Below the pieces are notes generated by a model. That model saw only the letters and a program-made list of their open reading frames with translations, was not told the origin of the DNA and ran no database searches. Shown in pieces: positions 1-6,385 of a DNA stretch of 6,385 bases. The stretch's first letter is position 1; every line of letters starts with the position of its first letter. The DNA is from Balneolia bacterium (GTDB taxonomy: Bacteria > Bacteroidota > Rhodothermia > Balneolales > Cyclonatronaceae): assembly GCA_003567135.1 (NCBI GenBank), contig PXAI01000334.1, positions 1 to 6,385 of the forward strand. Reading direction: 5' to 3'. The position numbers and the translations under genes were made by a program.

Positions 1-2297
1 GGTCCGAGGATGGGATAGTTTTCTGCGTTGCAGGCTTGCGCGATCCGGGTAAACGTTTCGGCGCATCTTCTTACGAGATCCCCGTTTTTTCCCTTAAAGC
101 GAAATGTGAGAAGCCGGGAATAGGGCGGATAAAGCAGATTTTTTCTCAGCTCCAGCTCTTTTTTCGCAAAACCCTCAAAATCGTGTTCACGGGCATGTTT
201 CAACGTGAAATGATCGGGCTGGCGGGTCTGCAGGAAAACCACTCCTTTCTTTGCAGATCGTCCGCTTCTTCCGGCCACCTGGCTCAGCAGTTGATACATC
301 CGCTCGTTATTCCGGTAGGATGGAAACGCCAGTTCCGTATCGGAGTTGATGACCCCAACTACGGTGACGTTCGGAAAATCGAGTCCTTTGGCGACAACCT
401 GCGTGCCGACCAGAATATCTGCCTCGCCGCGGCCGAATGAGCTCAGCAGTTTTTCGTGAGCATCTTTTCTTGACGTGGTATCCTGATCCATGCGCAGAAT
501 TCTCGCATCCGGAAAAACCTCTTCAAGCTCTTCTTCAACAAGCTGCGTTCCCTGTCCCATCAGTTTTGGTGTGCAGGGATCTTCCCCGCATTCGCCGTGG
601 GGAATCTGCACGCCGCTGGTGTACCCGCAGTAGTGGCATCGCAGGTGATGCTGCGGTTTGTGGTACGTAAGCGTAACCGAGCAATCGGGACATTCCGCCA
701 CCGATCCGCACGATTCACACTGAATGTAATTGGCAAATCCGCGCCGGTTATAGAGCAAAATAATTTGCTCGCCGGAGGCAATCGCGTGCTGAATTTTCTC
801 GTAAAGCGGCACCGCCACCGGCCCCTTCATGGCGTAGCGGTACTGCTTGAGATCAAGAATTTTAACCTGCGGAAGCATCGCGCCGGCGTGGCGGCTTCTG
901 AGCTTGATCATTTTCGTGCGACCCTGCGTAACCGACATCAGGCTGACGAGGCTGGGCGTGGCTGATCCCGAAACCAGAACCGCGTTGCTGAAAAAAGCGC
1001 GCATCGCGGCCACTTCGCGCGCGTGATATCTCGGTGCCGGATCCATCTGGCGGTAAGATGTGTCGTGTTCCTCATCCAGAATAATAATTCCGGGATTCTG
1101 TACCGGAGCGAAAATTGCGGATCTCGGGCCAATGGCAATTTGCTTCTCGCCGCGCCGAAGTTTTTCCCAGGCGTTCATCCGTTCACGGTCGTTCAGGCGG
1201 CTGTGAAGTACGGCGATCCGATCCCCGAAAATTCTGTAAAACCGCCGTACCGTTTGCGGCGTCAGCGCAATTTCCGGCACGAGTACCAGTCCGCCGCGAT
1301 TTTTGCTGAGCACGTGTTTCAGGGCGTGAATGTACACTTCGGTTTTTCCGCTTCCGGTAATCCCGTAAAGCAGAAAGTTGCTGAACGACTGCTCGTCAAT
1401 GGCCGTCTGAATATCGGTGACCGCTTTTTGCTGATCTTCATTCAGTTCTGAGATGGAATCCGGGCTGTAATCATAATCGGGCACGGGCTCTTTTGCTTCG
1501 CGCTCTTCTTTAATCAAAAAACCTTCACTTTCCAGTTTGCCGAGCGTGTAGGTCGTCAATTCGGGATGCACTGAAAGCGCAGCCGTCGTATCAGGAAGCG
1601 GGATCTTTTCCTCGCTCAGCACAAACAGCGCCTGTACCCATTTTGGACGTTTTGGTTCCGGGTGCTCATCAAATAAAGACCGGATCGCAGTTTCAGAAAC
1701 TTCCGGATTCACCGCCCATACGAGCTCTGTTTTTGGTTTCACCCGAAGTTCCGGCTCATCGCGGTAAACCAGCAGGCCCATTTTTTTCAGTCGCGCCAGG
1801 TGTCCGGTTTCCTGCTCCTGCCACCGTTTTCGCGCGTCTTTCAGCAGGATTTTATCTTCATTCAGGATGGAATCGAGAATTTCGTTTTCCTCTTTGGTAA
1901 GCTTCTTCGGTCGTTTTTTTTTCGTGACGCGAACGTACGTCTGCGCATGAAAATTGAGTCCGGCCGGAAGTGCGGCCTGAATCGTTTCGCCCCATCCGGC
2001 GTAGTAAAAGCGGTGCATCCAGCTGGTGAGGCGAAGCATATCCGCATCCATAACCGGCTCGGGATCAAGCACCTCGGAAACAGCGCGCGTTTTAAATTCA
2101 GGTTTTTTCTGATGCACCCGAACCGTCATGCCGATGCTCATCGTACCCCGCAGCGGAACCCAGACTCTCATTCCCGGTTTCAGATCATTAATTTCAGAAG
2201 GGAGCGAGTAGGTGAAAACCTCCCGCACCGCGGCAGGAAACGCCACATCAGCAAATAATTCGGTATTTTTTGTATTTTTATCGGCGTCCGTGCTCAT
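1..2297 (-). CDS. priA: Primosomal protein N' (PriA replication-restart helicase), C-terminus cut off by the window edge
   Basis: PriA is a cytoplasmic superfamily 2 3'-5' DNA helicase. It recognises stalled or collapsed forks and loads the primosome so that DnaB can be reloaded. The minus-strand frame is open for 765 codons from the ATG at 2297 to the left edge, with no stop. The N-terminal 3'-DNA-binding domain is seen at about residues 13-110 (ELFADVAFP, FTYSLP, GMRVWVPL), followed by a winged-helix region. The helicase core carries Walker A GITGSGKT (312-319), DEEHD (408-412) and motif VI QVAGRSGR (673-680), with GTQVVAKGLDFP just before it. A zinc-binding insert lies at residues 527-575 with eight cysteines (C527, C530, C536, C539, C554, C557, C570, C575). 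Probably only the last part of the C-terminal domain is missing, since PriA proteins are usually about 730-830 residues. The start is chosen because the family N-terminus begins shortly after it. The frame stays open upstream and no Shine-Dalgarno is visible, so the start is likely but not proven. It is divergent from the HMG-CoA reductase gene. Confidence 0.96.
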   Translation of the reverse strand, partial: MSTDADKNTKNTELFADVAFPAAVREVFTYSLPSEINDLKPGMRVWVPLRGTMSIGMTVRVHQKKPEFKTRAVSEVLDPEPVMDADMLRLTSWMHRFYYAGWGETIQAALPAGLNFHAQTYVRVTKKKRPKKLTKEENEILDSILNEDKILLKDARKRWQEQETGHLARLKKMGLLVYRDEPELRVKPKTELVWAVNPEVSETAIRSLFDEHPEPKRPKWVQALFVLSEEKIPLPDTTAALSVHPELTTYTLGKLESEGFLIKEEREAKEPVPDYDYSPDSISELNEDQQKAVTDIQTAIDEQSFSNFLLYGITGSGKTEVYIHALKHVLSKNRGGLVLVPEIALTPQTVRRFYRIFGDRIAVLHSRLNDRERMNAWEKLRRGEKQIAIGPRSAIFAPVQNPGIIILDEEHDTSYRQMDPAPRYHAREVAAMRAFFSNAVLVSGSATPSLVSLMSVTQGRTKMIKLRSRHAGAMLPQVKILDLKQYRYAMKGPVAVPLYEKIQHAIASGEQIILLYNRRGFANYIQCESCGSVAECPDCSVTLTYHKPQHHLRCHYCGYTSGVQIPHGECGEDPCTPKLMGQGTQLVEEELEEVFPDARILRMDQDTTSRKDAHEKLLSSFGRGEADILVGTQVVAKGLDFPNVTVVGVINSDTELAFPSYRNNERMYQLLSQVAGRSGRSAKKGVVFLQTRQPDHFTLKHAREHDFEGFAKKELELRKNLLYPPYSRLLTFRFKGKNGDLVRRCAETFTRIAQACNAENYPILG
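573..719 (-). other. PriA zinc-binding cysteine cluster (domain within priA)
   Basis: Residues 527-575 of PriA hold the eight cysteines that bind two structural zinc ions in this family. The first six follow the usual spacing: C-x2-C, C-x2-C, then RCHYC (C-x2-C). The last pair is C570-GEDP-C575, a C-x4-C rather than the C-x2-C of well-studied PriA proteins such as that of E. coli, and it sits 12 rather than 9 residues after the preceding pair. The reading frame through here is intact, and the family GxGT motif follows directly (GQGT, 581-584). Confidence 0.8.
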
Positions 2298-2425
2298 GCC
2301 AAAAGGTAGCGTTTTTACGGGTTGTGAACAGCCCAAATTTCTCTGAATTTCATTTGTGCTTGCATTGGGGTTTACTAACTTACGCCTTTCGGCTACGCGA
2401 ACCAGTCACACAGATTTCAAATCCT
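2298..2425. promoter_or_regulatory. Divergent intergenic region between priA and the HMG-CoA reductase gene
   Basis: These 128 bases separate two divergent starts, so promoters for both genes should lie here. I see no convincing sigma-70 pair. For the plus strand, TTCATTTG at 2349-2356 is one base away from the Bacteroidota -7 consensus TAnnTTTG. The nearest upstream TTG (2322-2324) is too far for the usual spacing, so this is only a weak candidate. On the minus strand, TACCTTTT next to the priA ATG also resembles the consensus but would leave almost no leader. No operator-like palindrome or riboswitch structure was recognised. Confidence 0.4.
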
Positions 2426-3973
2426 ATGATGTTTAAAATTCCAAGCTTGCTGCTGCGTCAGCTTTATACATATAACAGCCTCAGCAACACTGATGATGGG
2501 TTTACTTTTTCGGTGAAAAACCGGCTAAGTGATTCTGAAATAACGGGAATTTACGGCGTTAAGGTTGGCGGCCACGAAATTACGGATGATAATATTGAGC
2601 TGGAACTTCAGGACGGAACCCGGCTGACACCAGCGCAAATCAGTAAGGATAATCCGGTTTCTTTCAAGCTAAAAGAGACGGCAAAGTTTTTCATCAAAGG
2701 GGTAAAGCTCCCCAGGGGAAAGCATGCCGTTAGTTTTGGATTTCTGACGGAAAACTTTGGGAAACTGAACGTGAGCGTGGAAGATTCTGTCGGGGAGGAT
2801 GAGGTAGAGCGGGTTTCGATTCCCATCAATAAGGAAAATGATTACTCGAAGGAGATCATCAAAAAACGGCAGGATTTCGTTAAAGAATATTCCGGATTTG
2901 AACCGAAACACATCACAAAATATTCGTTTGATCCTGACGAAACGCAGGGGAATATCGAGGCATTTACGGGCGTGGCGCAGATTCCCATCGGATTTGCCGG
3001 CCCGATTAAGGTGAACGGTGAACACGCAACCGGCGAATATCTGGTTCCGCTGGCGACTACCGAAGGAACGCTCGTAGCTTCGTATAACCGCGGCATCAAG
3101 GCGCTGAATTTATCCGGCGGGGTGATGTGTACCGTGGCGGCTGATTTCATGCAGCGCGCGCCGGTCTTCATTTTTGACAATGCCCGCGAAGCCCGCAATT
3201 TTCTGGAGTGGATCAAGGATAATATGGATCACATCCGGGAGGAAGCCGAGGCAACTTCAAGCGTGGCCAAGCTGGCGTATATCGATCCTTATCTTTCTAA
3301 CAAATTCGCGTATCTCCGGTTTAACTATACCACGGGCGATGCTGCCGGACAGAACATGGTCGGCCGCGCAACGTTCGCGGCATGCAGCTGGATCATCGAT
3401 AATTACCCGAATATCAAGCGGTTTTTCCTGGAATCGAATTTTGCCACGGATAAAAAAGCATCGCAGGTGAACATCATGCGCACGCGCGGAAAACGCGTAA
3501 CGGCCGAGGCGGTTCTGAAACGGGATGTACTGATTGAAGTACTTCGTGTTGAGCCGGAAAGCCTGAATTATCACAACGGCGTTTCCACAGTTGGCGCGTT
3601 TATCAGTGGGGCAAACAACAACGGCGCGCATTCGCCCAACGCGATAACGGCCATGTTCATCGCCACCGGACAGGATGTTGCCAACGTTTCGGAATCCTCA
3701 GCCGGAATAATTTATTCGGAGCTGACGCCTGAGGGTGATCTTTACTGCTCGCTTACGATTCCATCTCTGATTATTGCCACGTATGGCGGCGGAACCGGAC
3801 TTCCCACACAGCGCGAATGTTTGGAAATTATGGGCTGCTACGGCCGCGACAAAGTGAAAAAACTGGCTGAGATTATTGCCGGTGTCGCGCTTGCCGGTGA
3901 GCTGAGCCTGGGCGCCGCTATATCTTCACTCGACTGGGTTTCGAGCCACGAAAAGTACGGCCGGAACCGCTAA
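2426..3973 (+). CDS. Hydroxymethylglutaryl-CoA reductase (class I-like) with an extra N-terminal domain
   Basis: HMG-CoA reductase converts HMG-CoA to mevalonate with two NAD(P)H and is the committed step of the mevalonate route to isoprenoids. The 515-residue product has no membrane segments and should be cytosolic. Residues about 15-122 form a beta-rich extra domain. An acidic linker follows, and the catalytic part starts near residue 140. Visible motifs are IPIGFAGP (186-193), ATTEGTLVAS with catalytic Glu213, TGDAAGQN (303-310), TDKKAS with catalytic Lys343, GQDVANVSES with catalytic Asp417, GGGTGLPTQ (454-462), and the C-terminal catalytic His508 in SSHEKYGRNR. All four catalytic residues are therefore present. 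DKK followed later by RGK points to class I rather than class II. The usual ENVIG substrate motif reads EAFTG here. The start is ATG 2426; ATG 2429 is equally possible. The frame is open back to an ATG at 2270, but that would overlap priA and add residues unlike the family. NADH or NADPH preference cannot be read from sequence. Confidence 0.95.
   Translation: MMFKIPSLLLRQLYTYNSLSNTDDGFTFSVKNRLSDSEITGIYGVKVGGHEITDDNIELELQDGTRLTPAQISKDNPVSFKLKETAKFFIKGVKLPRGKHAVSFGFLTENFGKLNVSVEDSVGEDEVERVSIPINKENDYSKEIIKKRQDFVKEYSGFEPKHITKYSFDPDETQGNIEAFTGVAQIPIGFAGPIKVNGEHATGEYLVPLATTEGTLVASYNRGIKALNLSGGVMCTVAADFMQRAPVFIFDNAREARNFLEWIKDNMDHIREEAEATSSVAKLAYIDPYLSNKFAYLRFNYTTGDAAGQNMVGRATFAACSWIIDNYPNIKRFFLESNFATDKKASQVNIMRTRGKRVTAEAVLKRDVLIEVLRVEPESLNYHNGVSTVGAFISGANNNGAHSPNAITAMFIATGQDVANVSESSAGIIYSELTPEGDLYCSLTIPSLIIATYGGGTGLPTQRECLEIMGCYGRDKVKKLAEIIAGVALAGELSLGAAISSLDWVSSHEKYGRNR
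2468..2791 (+). other. N-terminal beta-rich domain fused to HMG-CoA reductase, possibly DUF6379-like
   Basis: Residues 15-122 of the reductase precede the catalytic fold and are absent from typical short bacterial and archaeal HMG-CoA reductases. The pattern GFTFSVKNRLSDSEITG, then KVGGHEI, DGTRLTPAQI, a charged strand, LPRGKHAVSFGF and FGKLNVSVEDS suggests a small beta sandwich. From memory it resembles DUF6379, the family related to small (beta) subunits of C-glycoside-cleaving enzymes. That assignment is inference from pattern and could be wrong; the presence of an extra domain is directly visible. Confidence 0.5.
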
Positions 3974-4039
3974 TTTTAAAAAAATAACTCTTACTGAAAA
4001 TAGTGCGGAAGAAATTCTGTGCCAGAAAACTATTATTGA

Positions 4040-4795
4040 ATGAATAAAATCAGCTATTTGCTTCTGGATATGGATGGCGTTGTGTTGCACGACAACGATC
4101 TCATTCCGGGCGCGGATCATTTCATGAAGCGAATTATGAAGCAGGGGATTGATTTCCGCTTTATTACGAATTATCCCTCGCAAACTCCCGCCGATCTTCA
4201 AAACCGCCTTGCATCTGCCGGACTGAAAATTCCCGTCGAGCACTTTTTTAACTCTGCGATGGCTACGGCCGCGTTCCTGTCGAATCAGGAGGGTCGTAAA
4301 GCGTACGTAATCGGTGAAGGTGCCCTAACGCACGAGCTTTACAAAATCGGATTTACGATTACCGACATCGATCCTGATTTTGTGATTGTGGGCGAAACCA
4401 AATCCTACAACTGGGAGATGATCAAAAAAGGTGCCTGGTTTGTGAGTCAGGGCGCACGGTTTATCGCCACAAATCCTGATGTGGCCGGTCCGAAAGGTTC
4501 GCCGGGATGCGGAGCAATGTGCGCCCCGATCGAGCGAATCACCGGAAAGCAGCCTTTTTATGTGGGCAAGCCCAATGCATTTATGCTTCGTGCCGCGCTC
4601 AACAGTATGAAAGCGCACACTGAAAATACGGCGCTCATCGGCGATAATATGAAAACCGACATTCTTGCCGGTGTTCAGGTTGGCATGGAAACTGTGCTGG
4701 TTCTCACCGGAGTCAGCCAGATGGCCGATCTGAATAAATATCCGTTTTTACCGAATCACATTTTTAAGAACCTGAAAGAAGTTGATATCATCTGA
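4040..4795 (+). CDS. nagD: NagD-type HAD-IIA nucleotide monophosphatase (UMP/GMP phosphatase-like)
   Basis: NagD is a cytosolic HAD-superfamily phosphatase (subfamily IIA, C2 cap) that in E. coli hydrolyses nucleoside monophosphates, UMP best. The 251-residue length matches the 250 of E. coli NagD, and the sequence aligns along its whole length from memory. Diagnostic stretches are TNYPSQT (43-49), SAMATAAFL, YVIGEGALTHELYK (89-102), GFTITDIDPDFVIVGET and ARFIATNPD (139-147). HAD motifs are DMDGV with nucleophile Asp10 and acid/base Asp12, Thr43-Asn44 (motif II), Lys177 in YVGKPN (motif III), and GDNMKTD with Asp202 and Asp207 (motif IV). All are intact, so it should be active. The gene lies 66 bases after the HMG-CoA reductase stop. 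It ends TGA followed at once by TAA. No nagB, nagA or nagC neighbours are present, so a link to amino-sugar use is not supported. No Shine-Dalgarno sequence is visible. Confidence 0.94.
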   Translation: MNKISYLLLDMDGVVLHDNDLIPGADHFMKRIMKQGIDFRFITNYPSQTPADLQNRLASAGLKIPVEHFFNSAMATAAFLSNQEGRKAYVIGEGALTHELYKIGFTITDIDPDFVIVGETKSYNWEMIKKGAWFVSQGARFIATNPDVAGPKGSPGCGAMCAPIERITGKQPFYVGKPNAFMLRAALNSMKAHTENTALIGDNMKTDILAGVQVGMETVLVLTGVSQMADLNKYPFLPNHIFKNLKEVDII

Positions 4796-4837
4796 TAATA
4801 TCGCTTCAATCCGTTCAAAACATACTCAAGTTCTACT

Positions 4838-6352
4838 ATGAAAGACGTCAATAAAATTATTCTGATCGGTGGTGCATTTGTGCTGCTTATCGCTCTCATC
4901 TCCTATTTTTGGTTTTTCGAAATGCCGCCCCCGGGAAAGGAAGTCGCTGCGCCTGATTTTCTGATTCCATCCCATATCACCATTAATGGCGAGCCGGATT
5001 ACGACGGCGAAAAACTCCACTTCAGGGATTACAGCAACGTAATGCACGGTATTTTTATGTTTGGGGGGATGTCGCGGACCTCGGAGCTTGGCCATGAAAA
5101 TTATCGCCCTGATCTGGCCACGTACGATATGCAGGAGCGAGGCGAGCGCTGGCTTCAGTTGATCGGCGAAATTGAAAACCGTTTTGAAAAGTCCGGACAT
5201 ATAGCGCCGTATATGATTCAGCGCGGAGAATCTTTTTATCGTCCGGATCGCATTGATTTATCAGTTTATGCTGATGCATCGTACGCGTATCACATGCACC
5301 ACCGTGCGGGCCGTTTTGAGGATCACGGATTATTCGATCTGATCACGCGGCGCCCGGCGAGATACATCAGCGATATGGGTCGCTATTTGCTGGATGAGCA
5401 CTACGGAAATGGAACGTTTTCCCACAGCGATGGCTCGGTTGACAACAACAGCATGGCATGGGGGCTTGGCGGAATTCACGGCCATGTGTACGCCTGGGTG
5501 GTCTGGAAAAAACCCGAAGGCGCCGATAACATGGGCCTTTTAAGCGAGGAGCAGCTCATCAACTGGCTGGGCTATGATGCGCAGGATTTAGTCGTGGTAA
5601 TGCGAGAAGTTCTGGACGTAATGGACGAAGCCTGGTCGGACGAAATGGCGATGTACGATTTTGGCGGCGGCTTCACGTGGGATCTTGAAGCCCTCGGCTC
5701 GCTGATTCGCGGGAAAAAGGCTATGTATGAAACGCTGTTTATGTTTGGCGATGAGTACGCGCAGGAAGAAGCGCTGATCGTGTTTGAACGCACGGCGAAA
5801 ATTGTGGAGCAGGCTCTGGAGCTTGTTCAGCCGTGGGGCCTTCCGTCTGCGCTAACGTTTGACGAAGACGGAGCCAGAGCGGCATCAGAAACGGTTGATC
5901 TGCATAAGCTTTATTCGTTTATGAATCACCTTGGCGGAGGCTTTGGTTTCGATCGTGAGCGCGAGGGGTCTTCGGAATTTATCGCTACGCATCGGCCGGA
6001 TCTCAGCGCAAGGCTGGGTGAAGTTGCGGATATCATTACTGCCGGTGCGCTGGATCATCATTTCAGAAGCGGCAGGCTGGTAAGCTCGGTATCTTATTCA
6101 GATGGCTCGGTTGTGGATGAGCGGACTTCCGCTTCCGCAATCGGGATGTTTTTAACGGCTGCCGGAAATATTTATCTGAACGGAGAACGTTTTGTGAGAG
6201 CCGACAGATGGGACGGCACAAATCCTGAAGCGGAACAACTAACCCGCAGGCTTTACGATTTGATGATGGCGCACGTGGTGCTGCTGGAGCGGCAGTTTCT
6301 GGTAAAACGGGTTGATGATGATCCGAGACGTGCGGCAGTTCCGGAGGAGTGA
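4838..6352 (+). CDS. Membrane-anchored or exported protein of unknown function, 504 residues
   Basis: I do not recognise this family. Residues 1-6 are short and charged, followed by one hydrophobic segment at about 7-27 and then a proline-rich stretch (MPPPGKE). This looks like a signal anchor or uncleaved signal peptide placing about 475 residues outside the cytoplasmic membrane. There is no lipobox cysteine. The protein has no cysteine at all, which fits an extracytoplasmic location. The rest is rich in Trp, Tyr, Met, His and acidic residues and looks mostly helical with glycine-rich turns (FGGGF 275-279, LGGGFGFD 365-372, GLGGIHGH 209-216). Two similar stretches, SHSDGSVDNNSMAWG (195-209) and SYSDGSVVDERTSAS (419-433), suggest an internal repeat. 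That pattern recalls alpha/alpha toroid enzymes such as some glycosidases and lyases, but no catalytic motif can be assigned. It starts 42 bases after nagD, without a Shine-Dalgarno, and ends at TGA 6350-6352. Confidence 0.85.
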   Translation: MKDVNKIILIGGAFVLLIALISYFWFFEMPPPGKEVAAPDFLIPSHITINGEPDYDGEKLHFRDYSNVMHGIFMFGGMSRTSELGHENYRPDLATYDMQERGERWLQLIGEIENRFEKSGHIAPYMIQRGESFYRPDRIDLSVYADASYAYHMHHRAGRFEDHGLFDLITRRPARYISDMGRYLLDEHYGNGTFSHSDGSVDNNSMAWGLGGIHGHVYAWVVWKKPEGADNMGLLSEEQLINWLGYDAQDLVVVMREVLDVMDEAWSDEMAMYDFGGGFTWDLEALGSLIRGKKAMYETLFMFGDEYAQEEALIVFERTAKIVEQALELVQPWGLPSALTFDEDGARAASETVDLHKLYSFMNHLGGGFGFDREREGSSEFIATHRPDLSARLGEVADIITAGALDHHFRSGRLVSSVSYSDGSVVDERTSASAIGMFLTAAGNIYLNGERFVRADRWDGTNPEAEQLTRRLYDLMMAHVVLLERQFLVKRVDDDPRRAAVPEE

Positions 6353-6355
6353 GTG

Positions 6356-6371
6356 CCGGCAATTAAGCCGG
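6356..6371. repeat. Short perfect inverted repeat after the last gene
   Basis: CCGGC at 6356-6360 and GCCGG at 6367-6371 form a five-base-pair GC-only stem around the loop AATTAA, three bases after the stop of the 504-residue protein. This position suits transcription termination, but no T-run follows within the window (the next bases are ATAACGGTGAAAAA). It may therefore be a weak or factor-dependent terminator, part of a longer structure cut by the edge, or chance. Confidence 0.3.
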
Positions 6372-6385
6372 ATAACGGTGAAAAA

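Noticed and set aside
36..2258. Several plus-strand open frames of 64-152 codons opposite priA
   Set aside because: They are overlapped by one continuous minus-strand frame with all PriA motifs. Their products are rich in Arg, His and Phe without any recognisable domain, as expected of antisense shadows.
2384..2393. GCC-TTTC-GGC mini-hairpin in the divergent intergenic region
   Set aside because: The stem is only three base pairs and does not extend; it is too weak to be an operator or terminator.
2270..2425. Longer start for the HMG-CoA reductase at ATG 2270, adding 52 residues
   Set aside because: The added residues look like translated non-coding sequence (many Cys, Arg and Phe, no family similarity), and the extension would overlap the priA start. 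The sensible start is ATG 2426 or 2429.
2608..3631. Minus-strand open frames within the HMG-CoA reductase gene
   Set aside because: The plus strand encodes a complete enzyme with all catalytic motifs; the reverse frames show no domain or start signal.
4796..4837. Promoter for the 504-residue protein (TAATAT at 4796-4801)
   Set aside because: The only TTGATA nearby (4782-4787) is just eight bases upstream, far short of usable spacing, so no promoter is called.
4826..6362. Minus-strand frames opposite the 504-residue protein, as an alternative coding strand
   Set aside because: They are short and overlap each other, while the plus frame is one uninterrupted 504-codon frame beginning with a plausible membrane segment. 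The plus strand is the coding one even though its family is unknown.

Overview
The window holds four protein-coding genes and almost no free space. One, priA, lies on the minus strand and runs off the left edge. The other three lie head to tail on the plus strand: an HMG-CoA reductase gene, nagD, and a gene for an unrecognised membrane-anchored protein. No RNA genes, insertion sequences, CRISPR arrays or phage features were seen. No stretch without a gene exceeds about 130 bases.

Organism: this is a bacterium with base composition near 50% GC by eye. None of the four starts has a recognisable Shine-Dalgarno sequence. That, together with the style of the PriA and HMG-CoA reductase proteins, suggests the Bacteroidota/Rhodothermota/Balneolota group. 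This is inference; no taxonomic marker is present.

Layout: positions 1-2297 (minus) encode the first 765 residues of PriA, the helicase that restarts stalled replication forks. Its C-terminus lies outside the window. Positions 2298-2425 are a 128-base divergent intergenic region that must hold the promoters for both directions. Positions 2426-3973 encode a class I-like HMG-CoA reductase (mevalonate pathway) with an extra N-terminal beta-rich domain of about 110 residues. After a 66-base gap, 4040-4795 encode a HAD-superfamily nucleotide phosphatase very like enterobacterial NagD. After a 42-base gap, 4838-6352 encode a 504-residue, cysteine-free protein with one N-terminal membrane segment and no family I recognise. 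A short inverted repeat follows it, at the right edge.

How they fit together: the three plus-strand genes could be one transcription unit, since no terminator is visible between them. There is no obvious shared pathway: isoprenoid precursor synthesis, nucleotide monophosphate clean-up and an extracytoplasmic protein. PriA is probably an unrelated divergent neighbour. The most interesting points are the extra domain on the HMG-CoA reductase and the unknown 504-residue protein with a repeated SDGSV-centred motif.
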